Origin: Echinococcus granulosus
Lineage: Eukaryota > Platyhelminthes > Cestoda > Cyclophyllidea > Taeniidae
Direction: 5' to 3'
Assembly: GCF_000524195.1 (NCBI RefSeq)
Contig: NW_020170430.1
Location: forward strand, 249,799-313,798
DNA: 64,000 nt
Positions 11,694 to 22,937 of the stretch are shown here, piece by piece. The notes beneath the pieces were generated by a model, which saw only the letters and a program-made list of their open reading frames with translations, was not told the origin of the DNA and made no database searches. A program made the translations under genes and the position numbers. The first letter of the stretch is position 1, and each line of letters opens with the position of its first letter.

Positions 11694-14522
11694 GGTATTT
11701 GTTCCATAGTATAACCCTCGTCTAGCTCTTTTTGTGCCTCATGTTTACTTGGATTTATTTCTTTGTGCAGACATATCAACTGTAAGGCAGTCCGTCTCTC
11801 TTGGTACCACACTCGAATTGGGGCTCGTGTTGAAACCACGCCTTATGTACATGTTTCTCTGTAGCAAAAACCTTAGCCACAACTTTTTTGCATAATATTA
11901 CAAATGGCCTTAGAAATTATCTTAATTGAAATACGGGTGTTTACTGGTTGTTGTACGCGGGATTCGCAACAAATGGGTGGATGTTTAGTTTTTATGAACA
12001 TTAACCTTGAGTTGGTTATAGTTTTATACTACAGAAACAGCTTGCACAGATCAGCCACTTTGATTCGCACACTGGTGTTTTGCCAGAGGGATGTGGAGAC
12101 TTGGTTGTCAGCTACAAACTAACGCCAAAAGAGACGAGGCGACTCATGGTAATTGGGAGCATTGGTCTTTTGTGGGTTTCCGCTTTGTTTCAAGTCGGGT
12201 GAACAATAACCAATCTAATAAATAGTATTATTTAAATAATACTGCGGGGATCGCAATGTGGTACCCAGCTATTGGAACGCCTTTTTTCCAGTAAGTGTGA
12301 GCCATCCCCGGGAAGGACGTTTTCCGAGTGTAGCGGTTGTGAGTGCGAGTCATATACGTTGATAAAATTGCAGAGGAGCGTAAATGGTCCTGCTGACCTG
12401 TTGAAAGTAAGTTAGTCTTCATTGATGGGAAGGAAGTTGTACTGAAGAGAGAAGTTTATGTTTGCATTTGTAGGAGTGCAATGCATTCGCAATGTGTATC
12501 AGAAGCCAGATTAATTTTGTCACCGCAGGTGTAATTGTGGTGTTCCCAGTCTCCGTTATGAAGTTGTCTGAGGTAGCTCTGCGAAGATGCTATGTGGTGT
12601 GCTGAGTCTTCTTTAGAGTCGTAACAAGCCAGAATAGTGCGGAGGAACATGTATTGTTAACTTACAGGATCCGGGACGGTACCACCTTGACCCGAATGTC
12701 GTGTTGCAGAGCGGAAGGACAACTTGTGGAGACAAGTGCCGGAGTAGTCCAACAGAGTTAAACAAAGCACCAAATCACATCATTTAACCGCGTGAACAAC
12801 CGATACCTCCTTCACGTCTCTACTAGCTGGATGGAAATTAAATGGGTGGATAAGTTGCTAAGTGGCACTGGAATGAGAAAGAAATTGCCAAAATGTGATA
12901 AATGCGAAATACTAGCTCCACAAAAGTGTTTTCAAACCTGCCATTTATCAAATAGCTCTGCTAGCCCATTTTCCATACGACTAGCGACGGGTTTACAAGA
13001 TGCAGAGCATCCACCGACCTTGAGTAGCATGAAGCCGGTGCATATCCCCTTCCCCAATACAGTTAACAAATGAGACGAAACTCCGACCACAGTGAGATTG
13101 CAAAGATGCCTTCTCACATGTATTAAGATTCGTTAGCCGACGTTGCTGCCTTGCGGATAGCCAACAAGGCCAACGCTGGGGTGCGATCTAGGAGAGCTTC
13201 AGGGACGACACTAAAAGCGTAGAGGTCTATTGCAGTATGTGTTTGCTTGAATATGCCTTTTGGGTGAGAAGCGGTCAGCTTACATAAACCGTGTGCCGGC
13301 GTGGACAACAATCCCCTTAAACCTTGATAACATGTAAACTCTACATTACTGCTGAAACAAAAAGTGGTGTCCTGTGCGCACTCTTATCAGCCCAACGATA
13401 TGAAATCGGAGGTGAAAGAGAAGAGCAAAATCCGTTATAATCGTAGCAGTGGCGGCAGTGACACGGATTTTTAAAAATGGTATAAAAATGCTAAATTCAA
13501 CAGCGTCAGAGAAAACTAACAGACCATACTTGCGCTTTCTGGGCCGCTGTAAAGGTTGAGATGACCCCATACACTGAGTCGGGTCGATACTGTTATTTTG
13601 ACTCAACTCGTCATCGGTCAGGAACAGTAGATACTAACCAGAGTTCTTCATTTGCACCCAATTAGCGCAAAAATATGACGAGAATTATGCCAAGAACCCA
13701 AAGGAATAGGCCAAACATGCTTTTCGCAGCTCACCTCTAACCTGATTGGAAGAATGGATAACCATTCAATCCAGACAGGGAGTTCGTCCACACATCATGG
13801 TCGAGTAGCTCCGCACCACGGATACCAACTCCCTAGCGAGCTAGTCAAGTTTGCGACGAAGTGCCCAAAGTTGGCTACGATCCCGCCTTACAACAATCGA
13901 AACGGCTAGCCAAATTGAACGCCCTTCTATCGGGGCTTTTGGAGTTGCATCCAAAAGTTCGGTGAGCTCTCCATTTCGTCTTGCTAGCTTCCAAATCTTA
14001 GGTAGTTCCCGTCTCCACCAAAAGTTTAGGGTTGTTTCACCATCTGGCAGGCTGCGATTAGCAGTAGAAAGAAACAGCAGTCGTTAAATATCAACAGAGG
14101 CAAGGAAACCCACACGGTGAAATTTCCTATATGGTTAAAATTATTTTTGGTCAAATTTTATGCGTGGTACTAAAGCCGTCCTAGATTTTGCAGAAGGTAC
14201 TTTCTCCATTTACCAAGGCACTAAGGCCACGACAGCCCTTTTGCCACTGAAATAAAGTGTTGATGATAGTTGCAATGGCCTACCGAAGCCGCATCGATAC
14301 CTATAAGCAACCTGGACGATTTCTGCTCGCGGCTTACCCATGCCATCGACAGCAAGAAGGAACTTCGCAAGTTAATGGTTAAGTACACGGATATATCACA
14401 TGGAGAAGTGTTAAGCTGAGAAGAGCAAACATCGCAAAGCGTCTGACAGACACTAGAGACTAGACCGATCTGATAGCCATACAGACGCATACTACAACCT
14501 CTACAAGAAAGGGTAAGCCGTC
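11694..14522. other. Intergenic region, possible mobile-element debris
   Basis: Between the CDC20 stop and the decayed reverse transcriptase I see no gene. The block at about 12230-12790 is less AT-rich than its surroundings and holds two consecutive short minus-strand frames without family resemblance. It could be the long terminal repeat or leader of the element represented by the RT remnant, but I could not find a second copy or clear TG...CA ends. 13000-14450 holds only short non-conserved frames. Confidence 0.35.
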
Positions 14523-14935
14523 ATGTCGAAGAGATGTTCCAAGACAAGGCCATAAAACCATCGAAATCACAATGAGCCTCACCGATTGCTTTGATAAAGA
14601 AAAGGGACAGAAGTATCCGGCAGTGCGTCGATTAGGAAAAGCTAAACTCAGTAGCAAAAAGGATGCCTGCCCGCTACCCCACATAAACGGGTTGTTAGAC
14701 CTCCTACACGTGCTAAAGGTATTCACGTTTGATTTAAAATCTGGACACTGGCAAGTGCAGATAGCAGAGGTAGTCAAAGGGAGGACAGTTCCTATTTCAC
14801 CAAACAGGCTCCAAGACAATGCCTTTCGAGCCCTAAAAAGGTCACGAGCGTACTGCACTCGTAGGGTTATCCTTAAAACAATGTAAAACTTGCTTGGATG
14901 ATATACTTGCTTTTGGTAGAGATATTTGTTGTATT
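14523..14935 (+). mobile_element. Decayed Ty3/gypsy-type reverse transcriptase
   Basis: Translation gives the ordered motifs of an LTR-retrotransposon RT: a VEEM...KPS segment (from about 14523), an ASPIALIKK segment, a QCVD segment, then in another frame KKDACPLPHI, FDLKSGHWQVQIAE and finally CLDDILAFGR (about 14896), which carries the catalytic YxDD-type motif with Cys at the Tyr position. Two stop codons interrupt the first part, at positions where the family has Trp and Tyr. At least one frameshift lies near 14650, and downstream RT, RNase H and integrase are missing. It is a non-functional relic on the plus strand. The antisense frame at 14460-14858 is its shadow. I infer Ty3/gypsy over Ty1/copia from the PLP..D and LKSGYWQ-like motifs. 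Confidence 0.85.
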
Positions 14936-15608
14936 AACCCTCTTTAAGTCTCGACCTGTAAATCCCACAATTCTACTCAAATAACAGATGCTTTCTACTA
15001 CTTACAAGTGTATAAAACAAGAAGTAAAAAACCCAGAAATCGTCTTACTGTGTATTGAATTGATATATTACTTAATCGTGTTTTACACTTGGCAGGCACT
15101 AAAATCGCCTCAGTTTTTAGTCAGCTCAGCGTCATGGTCTCCACTCAATGTCACTAGCCTTCTAGGAATGCATAAGTTACATTCATATTAGTTGTTAATA
15201 GGTCATACGCATATTCGATCATACAAAATAGTTGAGCAAACAAAACCTGAAAAAACAAGAAGCAATCGCCAATAATTTTCAGCAAACACTTGGTCCCCGA
15301 ACATTTATAATGTATTTATTTTGTAACATTAATTAACCTGACTGCTTGAAAAATTTGACGGATTTGTAACTCAAAACCCAGATTTTTGTTATCAATCTAG
15401 TACTGCTTTCAGAGGACCTAAAAAAATGTAACAAAAATTCCAAGAAATACAGCAGAATTTAGTGTAAACAAATTGGGAAATCCTTTTGACTAATTTGTTT
15501 GCGTATATTGCCACTTATTCTACGAATTTAGGCGAAGAGTTATTATCCAAGGTAACTGGTCATTGGAACATTCCTGAACGAGTCCCGCGTGTCTTGTAAC
15601 CCGAAGCA
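14936..15608. other. AHSA1 upstream region
   Basis: AT-rich non-coding DNA with no recognisable frame. It should contain the AHSA1 promoter and 5' untranslated region, but I see no convincing core-promoter motif. Confidence 0.5.
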
Positions 15609-17843
15609 ATGGCTAAATGGGGTGAGGGTGATCCGCGTTGGATTGTCGAAGAGCGGGCTGATGCCAAGAACGTAAATAATTGGCATTGGATAGAAAAAAA
15701 GGCTACACAGTGGTCAATTGACAAAATAAAGGCTTTGCTCACGGGTTTTACCATAGACACAGATAAATGTAAGAAGGTTGTTATCGGCTACGCTTTAGAT
15801 TACCTGGAGATAGTCAAAGTCAATAAATGCGAAGGTGAGGCGGCTGCTAATAATCGAAAAGCAAAGTTAATAATCTTCTACGAATGGGCGATCGAAATGG
15901 AGTGGAAAGGTATGCTTCCTTTTATTAATTCACCAGGGAACTTTTTGCCGCGGCTAAACTCTTTTTTTCATATTAAGGACACAAGAAAAGCGTGGAAAGT
16001 CCTTCCAAGGTTTGTGGGACGATAGCGGTGAATAACTTGAGTGAGGAATACTCCCCTGAGGAGTGGGATTTTGATGTTTCTTGTCAGTCCACCAAACCCG
16101 ACGCTAATGAAGTCAAGGAATTTCTTCGAACAGAAGGGGTCTGCTACTTACGGAAGCAGCTTCAGATTTATATAACTGATCTAAAACATGGTAAGCTTTA
16201 TTTTTACGCCGTGATACGCATTTCAAACCCTTAAAGAGTACGGGAAAGACCTTATCTTGCCAACAAAGGATAAGCAGGGTTCTTCCGATTTGATATTGAA
16301 GCAAACTCCAAACAACAAAGCACCAGTAGATGCTCTGTGGAATTCTGATATCAGTTCTACAAAAAAACATGTGACTTCAGGAGAAGCTGGTACTCAGGAT
16401 ACTGTGCAGATTTCACTGCAGGAAGACTTTATGTGCACACCTGAAGACCTTTATAAGGTTTTTATTACAGAAGAGGTAAGCATTGTTACTGTTTTTTTTC
16501 ATGCAATTAAAGTTAAACTGATTTAAGCTGGCAAGAATAATGCTCTTATGCTGTACCTGACATTAGGTTCATTGGTCATGTTCACTCTCGGCGTATTGCT
16601 CATTGTCGTCTCACTTACGAATCCTGACTGTAAAATAACTATTTCCATTTGAAATACCCATGCTTCTTATCGCATCGTAATATGCCCAGCTAAAGTCGCA
16701 TTGAGCACTGAAGTGGTCGTTAAGGTCTTTAAACAGTTTACACGAGGTCCTCCTCCCACGAGGTTACTATTTACCGTAAAGATGCTAAACACCAGACCTC
16801 TAAATAGTCATGAAAGAACTCTCCTTTACCGGTGTTTCTTTTTGGCATGCTTTGCTTCCACTGTCTTAACCGAGGTTAATGTCTAAAGCAATACGCTCAC
16901 TCGATTAGAAATTATTACTACACCTATTGAATTAGCTTAATTGGCAGAATGCATTATCCAATTAGGGATTTAACTAGCACTGTCAAGTGAGTTCTGTTCA
17001 AGTTTTTTACTCGGCCCGTGATGCGTGTTAGGATTCACTAATCGTGGCCAGTGAGTTGGTTTTCAATCACATGAACAGTAAAACTTGTACAAAAAACAGA
17101 GTTGTTCCATAACCTTCCTTTGAGCATTTGTTCGGGATGGTCGTTCACCTTAAAATTGCTTGAAGCAATACTTCCATGGCTATTTTTCATTATTCTTGAC
17201 TGGAGATTATTTACAGAGGTGTAGATGTAGGATCGCTCGTAAACCTTTTATTGTTGATTTCCACCATTTAAGTCTTAGTTGTTGTGGGCCAATACCGTGA
17301 TATGAATATGCACCTTCCAAACGATGGACGATGCTGCAATTTTGTACCTTCATTCTAGCTCACAAAGTTGTTCACGCGTGGCAACGCTATTGTACAGTCC
17401 ACTCCAGGTGGAAAATACGCAATTTTCGATGGAAACGTGTCCGGGAGCTTCATTGACCTGGTTAGTGCTACCCACATCATTTTTTTGTTTAGCGAAATCA
17501 GTAGACGTGGGTACTACTCGGCTTTGAATGGGTGGTCAAAGGATTTTGTGAATTAAGGCTTCCCATTACTTCCCACCTATGTGCTTAAATGACAGAGTGC
17601 ATAATTGCATTGCTTTAGGAACCGAACAAGATGATATCTATGAGTTGGCGGAAAGATAACTGGCCAGAAAATCACCATAGTACGGTGAGAATGGATTTAG
17701 AACAAATAGACACGGGTACTCGATTGAAGCTCACTCAGACTAACGTTCCTGCCAGTGACGAGGAGGGAACGCAGTCCGGCTGGCAAACACACTACTTCAT
17801 GCCAATCCAGCAAACCTTTGGCTTCGGTGGGAAAATTTTCTAA
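15609..17843 (+). CDS. AHSA1: Activator of HSP90 ATPase (Aha1)
   Basis: Cytosolic co-chaperone that binds the HSP90 middle and N-terminal domains and stimulates ATP hydrolysis. Five exons give 359 aa: 15609-15909, 15978-16190, 16237-16475, 17359-17460, 17619-17843. The start is firm because the frame opens with the near-invariant MAKWGEGDPRWIVEERADA. The N-terminal domain holds the conserved NVNNWHW motif (about residues 22-28) and an RKAK motif preceding LIIFYEW, equivalent to the functional RKxK loop. After a variable linker (about 190-230), the C-terminal AHSA1/START-like domain begins near ISLQEDF and contains FDGNVSGSF and the terminal QQTFGFGGKIF. Human AHSA1 is 338 aa; the extra length is in the linker. 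Intron 3 (883 bp) holds no coding sequence I recognise. The gene converges on ATAD3, with 370 bp between stop codons. Confidence 0.95.
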
Positions 17844-18213
17844 AGCAGCTCATGAGGGCTGTCGCCTTCCCCAAAATGCGTTTTATCATGCTACGACTTG
17901 AAAAGGAATACAAGATCTTTTATCCCGATTTTCTTAGTGTGTCAGTGAAATGGGATGGAGGGCAACGTTGCAGTAGTTCCTATGGCCTATGTTAGGACGT
18001 CGCAGTTTCAAAAATACCGTTTTCATACCCAACCTGAGAGACCATGGCATTGGCGTGAACACGCACGATATATTGACGTAGGGTTGAAATGGGCATATGG
18101 ACAAGGCGGTAGGGAGGCGCTGGTCGACCAAGTACATCTACAGGTGGCGGGCGGTGGACTGCACTGGCCCACACTGTAAAGGGAGGGAGAAGGAGTGCTG
18201 GTACTACTTGGGA
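17844..18213. other. Gap between convergent AHSA1 and ATAD3
   Basis: Space between two convergent stop codons, likely shared by both 3' untranslated regions. Both strands have short frames of about 60-75 aa here, but none matches a family. I did not see a canonical AATAAA for AHSA1 inside this gap; the next plus-strand AATAAA-like hexamer is past the ATAD3 stop, near 18450. Confidence 0.4.
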
Positions 18214-21049
18214 CTACGTTAGGGGCCGCGGATGTTCCATCTGATAGTCAGGAAGGTGGTGCTGCCGCCACTCCTGTTTTTTCTTGTTCGCGGCCACCGC
18301 ATTTTCCACGACGCTGTCCATCATCTCCTCGCTTAGGGTACCATCCTTACTTGAAAACGCCGCCGTCTAGAGGGGATGTACACGCGTAAACAAACCCACG
18401 ATTTATGCCTTAGTTGAAATAGAAAGCGATCCTGTAAATCCACGTTCTTAATAAACGCAAATTGTTCCTTATTCTACCGCTTGAAATTCGGGAACGCTAC
18501 GATACAAACGCACTGAATTGAGTCCTGGCTTCTTATAGTGTTTGTTGGGTGAAGCAATGGCTAAAGCGCTAGTAAGTGGGGTAACTGACCTGCCAGGCAA
18601 TGGTGATCTTGGAAAGCTCACGACCGGAGAGGCCCTCAGTTCGGGCCGCCACCTCCTTGCATTTCGCTGCGTAGTCAATGTTGTCGGCGAGGTGGATGCG
18701 CTGCTTCTTGTCCAATGAGGGCTGGAGGAGGTAGAGATCGAAGTACTGTCGAATCATCCGCTCTCTCTCCCGCTGCTTCGGCAGGTCGAAATAGACAATC
18801 TCGTCCATTCGATCGTTGATGGCCCAGTCAAATTGCTCCGGCTGGTTGCTTGCCAGAACCAGCATGAATCTAAATAGAATAGGTTGTAGCATTATACTAA
18901 ACCAAGGCAAGCAGGCTAAGCGTTATTTAAATGCATCACATTAAAATAGCGGCAAAACAGGAGAGCAAGAAAGCTTGGCAACACTTTTGCCTTTAGATTA
19001 CTAAACATTGACAACAACAGAAGAGCGACTACTTTTGTGAGCACCATCAAAAAGGCAAAATATAGCCTTGGGATTGCGTATCTAGCGGTAAGGATGAGGT
19101 CACTACAGCCAATGCCAAAATCCCGTTTAAGATTTTGATTACGGGAAGACAGGTAAACACGGAAGCCGAATTTGGAGAGAGAGCGGACGATAGAAAAAAC
19201 TAACTTTTGGGATTGTTCACCAGTTCGGTAAAGGAAGGCGTTCAGGGTTGCGCGCATTCCCTCAGAGATTCGCTCCTGTTCGCGCTTTCGCAGAAAGGCG
19301 TCAGCTTCATCGACGAATAACAGAACACTAAAATGTAGTTCAAATAGTCAGATTTGGATTCTGTAAGCAAACTTTGTCACAAAGGATATATGGCAAAAAG
19401 TGCAGAAAACGCCATCATTTGAACCTACACGCAGAAACATAACCTTGGATACACATAGTAGGGAGTTATTAAAGATGCCAGGGATAGAGAATCACGAGAA
19501 TGGCGCAGATTGTATTTAAATTCAACCTGTGAGTGGCTAAACTGCACAGTGATGGAGGGATACCGAGCAATAGAATATGAGAATAACCTACCCTTTACGA
19601 CTAGTTTTGGCCCAATTGAACACCTTGTGAATCGCAGTTACGCCATCACTCCCCAAGGGCGCAATATCACCACCAGTCATGATAGCATAATCCAAACCCG
19701 AATGGAGTGCCAAACTCTAAAATACACGAAAGTATGACATTAGAAGAAAAAAGACCATTTCGGGGGAATATCAAAACAAGACAAACCTTAGCCATCATAG
19801 TTTTACCAGTACCAGGGGGACCAGCCATAAGGACATTCCTATAGAAACCCCCATTTGCCTTCGTATGCCGCGTTGCTACAGCTACTTTTCGCAAATGCGC
19901 TTCAAGACTAGGCTACGTGGTGGAAAAACCCCATGAAAATGAGAAGACTTACTTCAAGTATTATATTTTTTAGAGGATCGCCAGGGCGATTGAACGCCTT
20001 TCTGAAAGCCTAGAGCAAATATCAAGAGAAAAACAAACGAAGAATACCTGAATTGGATGTCGAATCATATCCACAACGTTTAGCCTAGATGTTTCTCGCA
20101 CCAGTGAGGGCTTGCCAATTCGAGATTCTACGTACCGGGCTAAGGTGCCCATTCCAAACTTGGCGGCATAAACACCACCAGCCAAAACAGTCGCAGCGCC
20201 GACAGCCGTCACAACTTTGAATCGATCAGCCAAGAAAGCATTGAGACCAGCACCAATTACAGAACCCGCGGTTTGTATTGATTGCAAAATAGTCTCCCGA
20301 TGTTCTCTCGCTTCAACACGAGACCTCTCCAGTCTTATGTCACGATTCTCACGTTCAATTTTGGCTTCACCCCGAAGCCGAGCTTCAATTTGCTTAAGCT
20401 CATTCTGGTGCCGTAAATTCGCCTCGTACTCAATAGTTTCTATAAGAAATAGAAGACAAAGCACTAACAACATACGTCGTCTCATTGTTTCCTGCTTTTG
20501 GACAGATTCCTCCTGCTTCCTCAGTGTTTCCTCATGCATACGTGTCTAAGGCATTAAAGAAGACAGATATATATGTATATATATACCTGTTGAGCCATCT
20601 GATCATCCTGACGCTTCCTCGCAAGCATATCCTGGTACTCAACACGATGTTTTTGGATTTTCGCCTCTTCATCCAATGTTTTTCGCCGTTCTTCCTGCTG
20701 TATGCGTATTTGCTGCCCTTTCATTTGTTCAATACCGAGCTCATACTCCTTCAGTTTAGATTGATACTCTAACTGCCGAGTATGTTCGTTCATATGGGAC
20801 AATTCAAACGCCTCTTTGGCATATTCTGAAGAGTAATAAATCCAAAAACCTACTTGAACTCTCCAGTTCTCGAGCGGCTTTAGCCGCTCTTTCTAGAGCT
20901 GCTGAGTCAAACCTAAACCCTGAAATGGCTTCTTCAAGACTCCTTTTGTCATCCTTTTTAGGAGGTGGCGGGGCAGGAGGTGCAGGCATGGCACCTTCAC
21001 CCTTTAAGTCCGACGCCTGGGGTCTCGAATAGCCGAAGAGCCAAGACAT
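18214..21049 (-). CDS. ATAD3: ATAD3, mitochondrial AAA+ ATPase
   Basis: Inner-membrane AAA+ protein of mitochondria that supports nucleoid organisation, cristae and membrane contacts. Ten exons on the minus strand join in phase to 586 aa: 21049-20854, 20825-20587, 20545-20476, 20439-20048, 20009-19953, 19912-19787, 19716-19592, 19327-19205, 18869-18590, 18366-18214. The protein opens [10 protein letters not shown] as in the family, followed by a Pro-rich stretch, [17 protein letters not shown], a long charged coiled coil (about 70-220), a hydrophobic membrane segment around [19 protein letters not shown], then the AAA+ domain with Walker A GPPGTGKT, Walker [11 protein letters not shown], sensor-like [13 protein letters not shown] and a C-terminal lid with [10 protein letters not shown]. 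Human ATAD3A is 586 aa in its shorter form, so the length is full. The first intron is only 28 bp, and introns 2-5 are 36-41 bp. Confidence 0.96.
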
Positions 21050-22937
21050 ACGTCAGCGACAAATTGACCAAACCACGTTTCGAGCATACATCGCGCGGCT
21101 AGAGGTCTGGCTTATCTAAAGTTAACTTTGGTATTATTTGTACACAGAAATATTCCGAAGTTCCGCATTATAAAGAGTTCAGCAACATCCAAAACTATTT
21201 TGTTAAAGTAGGCACTAAATACCGAGCCACATTGCACGTAAATCTCGCGACAGTGATGCGAATTGCATGAGCAAATGGAAATTTTATTGCATCAGCTAAA
21301 TAATCAACTGCCTTAAATATGCTAACACGGCAGACATTTAAAAGGGTTAGCTTTCTATTTCTTTGGCACTTCGTTTTGGAGTATATTTATCTGCGTAGAC
21401 CCCTCAATCGACGTGCTATGCCAATAAACTCATGCCATTCTGAGAATAATAATGGGCCTTCCTATATTCTGAAACGGTTTATTAACTCTTCGCGGAAGGT
21501 TAAGGTCGCAATAAGGTTAAGTGCATAATTTTGTTTACTTTATAATTTGTAACGGATCCTCTAGTTGTAGTTAGTTTTAAAATATTTTAGCACACAGTTT
21601 AACTACACAACGATTGCTGAAGCACTGTACATTTTCTAGCAAATTTGCCAGTTATTATAACAATTTTTAAATGCCTTGCGTTTTTCTGTTATGATTTACA
21701 ACTTTCAAATGTGTGATTTGGTTCCTCACTCACAATCTGTTTTGGCGATCTAGTGGCTTTATATGGTAACTTATCTTGGCTTACAATGCTACGGAAAATT
21801 TCCCATTAAGGTCAATTTTTGGAGCGGGCCCTATGTAGTTGCAGCTGCGGGGCGGTGGTTTTGGTTCACTACAGGGCTTTCATTATCTGTCGTGCATAGT
21901 CACAGTCCCTTAATTAACTCTATTTTTTGATCAATCCGCAACCACATTTCTATTTATCGATTTTTTTAAACTTCCTTAACTGTCTGACTACTGTGCATAG
22001 GGATTACCGTTGGAGTAGATGAGGCAATTGCGTGTGATACGGCCTTTGCTTGGCCCTGTGAGGTCGTTTACAAGTTGCATATCGCACATATAATAATGTA
22101 TCCTTCTTCATCTACGAAGTGATTGTCTAAGCTATCGAGGTATTGTGCTGTATTTATTATTATCGGCTCAAATTTTTCTTATTTTTAACAAGGTATTAAT
22201 GAACCCTCAACAGCGTGGTACTGTCAAACGCGTGGGTAAATTTTATTGGCATTTCTAACTAGACTTTTTATAACTGCTTTTGGCACACTTTATACTGGTC
22301 TGTAATCCTGTCTAGCGGCTTGTGTTTTATCGAAAACACCTAATGTCTAGTTTAGCTTTCCGTAGCTTACATGGATTAGTTGCTGTTTAAATGACAAATT
22401 TAGGGAGCAGTAAGGATTTTACGTATATAGGACATAAAATCACTGGGTAGAACTGGTGCTCAGCACAGTTTACTTCAAATCATGCATTTAGGATATAGTT
22501 GTGTGCCTAAAAGTCAGTTGGCACTCATTTTGTATATTTTGTGTTTTCAATCTCCATTACGAGTTCCAGTTAGGCATTTAATCAGGGCAAGCCTTCGTGT
22601 TTTGTTTGGACTAACTCATGATTATGCAATTTTGTAATTTATTGAATATTAAAATTATGTGGCAAAGTGTTATGTGTTCTAAATGTTTTATGGGCTTGTC
22701 ATCGTGCATTAAGATTTGTCGTTCCGTCATAATACCGCGTTGATAGCTTGCGCTTCTAAAGCAGTTTGAAGTTTTTTTGTTATATTCCTTTTGCAGACAA
22801 AATGGTACACATCCCATTGTTTTGCGTCAGCGTTTCTTCGGTGCAGACACTTAGGGCCCTCAATGAGTTTACTCTTGAGAATCACTTAAATATCTTTATG
22901 CTGAATAAATATTCCATGACGTCAGTTTCCTAAAAAG
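21050..22937. other. Intergenic region between ATAD3 and the PCYOX-like gene
   Basis: The two flanking genes are divergent, so both promoters should lie here. The sequence is AT-rich and holds no frame with family resemblance. A short frame from 22802 begins with a hydrophobic stretch (MVHIPLFCVSVSSV) and could be a signal-peptide exon of the downstream oxidase, but I could not join it in phase. Confidence 0.4.

Noticed and set aside
14460..14858. 132-codon minus-strand frame
   Set aside because: It is the antisense of the decayed reverse transcriptase, whose plus-strand motifs are clear.
18195..18389. 64-codon plus-strand frame
   Set aside because: It is antisense to the ATAD3 last exon, which is supported by phase and family similarity.
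20217..20549. 110-codon plus-strand frame
   Set aside because: It is antisense to ATAD3 coiled-coil exons 3 and 4.
20560..20590. TA-rich microsatellite-like run
   Set aside because: It is the 41-bp intron of ATAD3 and shorter than a meaningful tandem repeat.
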